Shown here in pieces: positions 63,003 through 64,000 of a stretch of DNA of 64,000 nucleotides. Under the pieces are notes generated by a model. It was not told the DNA's origin. It made no database searches and worked only from the letters and a program-made list of their open reading frames with translations. The stretch is from Janthinobacterium sp. ROICE36 (GTDB lineage Bacteria; Pseudomonadota; Gammaproteobacteria; Burkholderiales; Burkholderiaceae_D): contig NZ_PEBS01000002.1 in the NCBI RefSeq assembly GCF_002869965.1, positions 62,001-126,000 on the forward strand, given 5' to 3'. Positions within the stretch are counted from its first letter, which is position 1; each line of letters starts with the position of its first letter. The position numbers and the translations under genes were made by a program.

Positions 63003-64000
63003 CTAGCATTCCTTCAAGGGCGCGTACACGCGGATGCTGAGGCGGCCGCCATTCTTGCCTTCGAAATCGAGCAGCTGGGCGATCACGCGGGCCGTCAGCA
63101 CGTGTTCGGCCGCCAGCAGCATCAGGCCATCGCGGCTGATCAGGTCGCGCGACAGCACCATGCCCGGTTCCAGCTCGCCCGACAGCACGGTCAGGTCGCG
63201 CGCCGGCGGTTCCGTCTCCTCCATGATGCTGCGGAAAGCGGCCACCACGGCGGGGTCATAGCGCTTGCCGACGCTGTCGTAGATCAGGGTGCGGGCCTCT
63301 TCGGCGCGCAGGTTGCGCTGTACCATGGCACCGATCTGCAAGCCGTCATAGTCCGACGCCAATGCCAGGATGCGCGCGCCCAGCGGAATGGCCAGGCCCA
63401 CCATGGCATCGGGAAAGCCGCCACCGTCGAAACGCTCCAGTTGCGAGCGCAGGATCACGGAGACGGCGCGCAGCTCGTCCAGCGCCATCAGCAACTGTTC
63501 CGCGCGCAGCGGATGCTTGCGGAACGCGGCCAGCTGCTCGCCCGTCCAGGCGCTGGCAGGCAATTCCAGCACATCGTCACTCAGGCTGAGCTTGCCGATA
63601 TCCTTGAGCAGGGCCGCGATGAACACGTCGCGCGCCTCCTGCCCTTCCAGGCCCATCGCCTGGGCCAGCTTGCGCGCCAGGTCCGCCACCCGCCGCGCAT
63701 GGCCGACCAGCTTGCCGCCGCGCATCTCGATCAGGTTGGAAAACACCTTGATGGTCGTCACGAACGTGGCCTTCAAGCGCTCATTGGCCGCCTGCACCTC
63801 GTCGTGCGACTGTTTCAGCTGCTGCGTGCGCGTGGCCACCTTTGCTTCCAGGCTGGCGTTAAGCGCCTGCAGTTGTACGTTCTGGCTGGCCGTCAGCGCT
63901 TCCAGACGCAGTTTTTCCTGTTCCAGCGCGCGCCGTTCCAGCGCATGGCGCACCACCAGCACGATATCGTTCTCATCCCAGGGCTTGGTTACGTAGCGGT
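63003..64000 (-). CDS. Response regulator with degenerate HD-GYP domain (5' end outside window)
   Basis: The frame enters from the right edge. The first residues in the window, RYVTKPWDENDIVLVVRHAL, are the end of a receiver domain, so the N-terminal REC lies outside. A coiled coil (about 60 residues) then leads to an HD-GYP domain whose motifs are altered: HARRVADLA keeps its His, but HD reads LLKDIGKL (His to Lys), HHExWDGxGYP reads SQLERFDGGGFP (both His lost, GYP to GFP). Metal-dependent cyclic-di-GMP hydrolysis is unlikely. A C-terminal extension of about 80 residues follows (VLSGELEPGMVLSRDLISRD). Confidence 0.9.
   Translation of the reverse strand, partial: RYVTKPWDENDIVLVVRHALERRALEQEKLRLEALTASQNVQLQALNASLEAKVATRTQQLKQSHDEVQAANERLKATFVTTIKVFSNLIEMRGGKLVGHARRVADLARKLAQAMGLEGQEARDVFIAALLKDIGKLSLSDDVLELPASAWTGEQLAAFRKHPLRAEQLLMALDELRAVSVILRSQLERFDGGGFPDAMVGLAIPLGARILALASDYDGLQIGAMVQRNLRAEEARTLIYDSVGKRYDPAVVAAFRSIMEETEPPARDLTVLSGELEPGMVLSRDLISRDGLMLLAAEHVLTARVIAQLLDFEGKNGGRLSIRVYAPLKEC

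Overview
The window is GC-rich chromosomal DNA from a betaproteobacterium, most likely an Oxalobacteraceae member of the Janthinobacterium/Massilia/Duganella type. This is inferred from gene order, from paired chemoreceptors and cyclic-di-GMP proteins, from PEP-CTERM proteins, and from protein sequences that read as this family. I saw no phage, insertion sequence, CRISPR array or rRNA operon. Most of it is vegetative core genome, with accessory patches at about 6-8.5 kb, 42.4 kb, 45-52 kb and 58-61 kb.

Layout. 0-8.4 kb: a TonB-dependent siderophore receptor cut by the left edge (with a Fur-box-like operator), a chemoreceptor, a SulP transporter, and a TetR regulator divergent from an inositol-monophosphatase-like gene plus an NAD(P)-binding gene. 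8.4-9.4 kb: a minus-strand tRNA array, five tRNA-Gly(GCC) and one tRNA-Cys, behind pgsA and uvrC. 10-22 kb: a housekeeping run on the minus strand, read in transcription order rpoE, a very short rseA, mucD, glutaredoxin, lepA, lepB, rnc, era, recO, pdxJ, acpS, uvrC, pgsA, tRNAs. 22-29.5 kb: the fatty-acid operon yceD-rpmF-plsX-fabH-fabD-fabG-acpP-fabF, followed by a YgfX-like membrane protein. 29.6-45 kb: maf, an RsmI-like methylase, rlmJ, a thioredoxin, an orphan molybdopterin hydroxylase subunit, a large PAS-GGDEF-EAL protein, mltD, fabI, a rhlE-type helicase and small conserved proteins.

45-54 kb is the most interesting accessory part. It holds two unannotated-size small proteins, a GT1 glycosyltransferase, two tandem PEP-CTERM paralogues (the first behind a good sigma-54 promoter), and a tightly coupled three-gene operon (E1-like ThiF enzyme, SagB/MoeY-like nitroreductase, membrane-anchored left-handed beta-helix acyltransferase). 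That operon looks like an uncharacterised biosynthetic or modification system. 54-64 kb: an M16 protease, an FMN riboswitch with ribB, a deletion scar where a divergent LysR/MFS pair has collapsed, an Mla-type lipid transport operon without its ATPase, a PAS histidine kinase, and a response regulator with a degenerate HD-GYP domain running off the right edge.

Several long open frames opposite real genes (up to 891 codons) are high-GC shadows and are left out.
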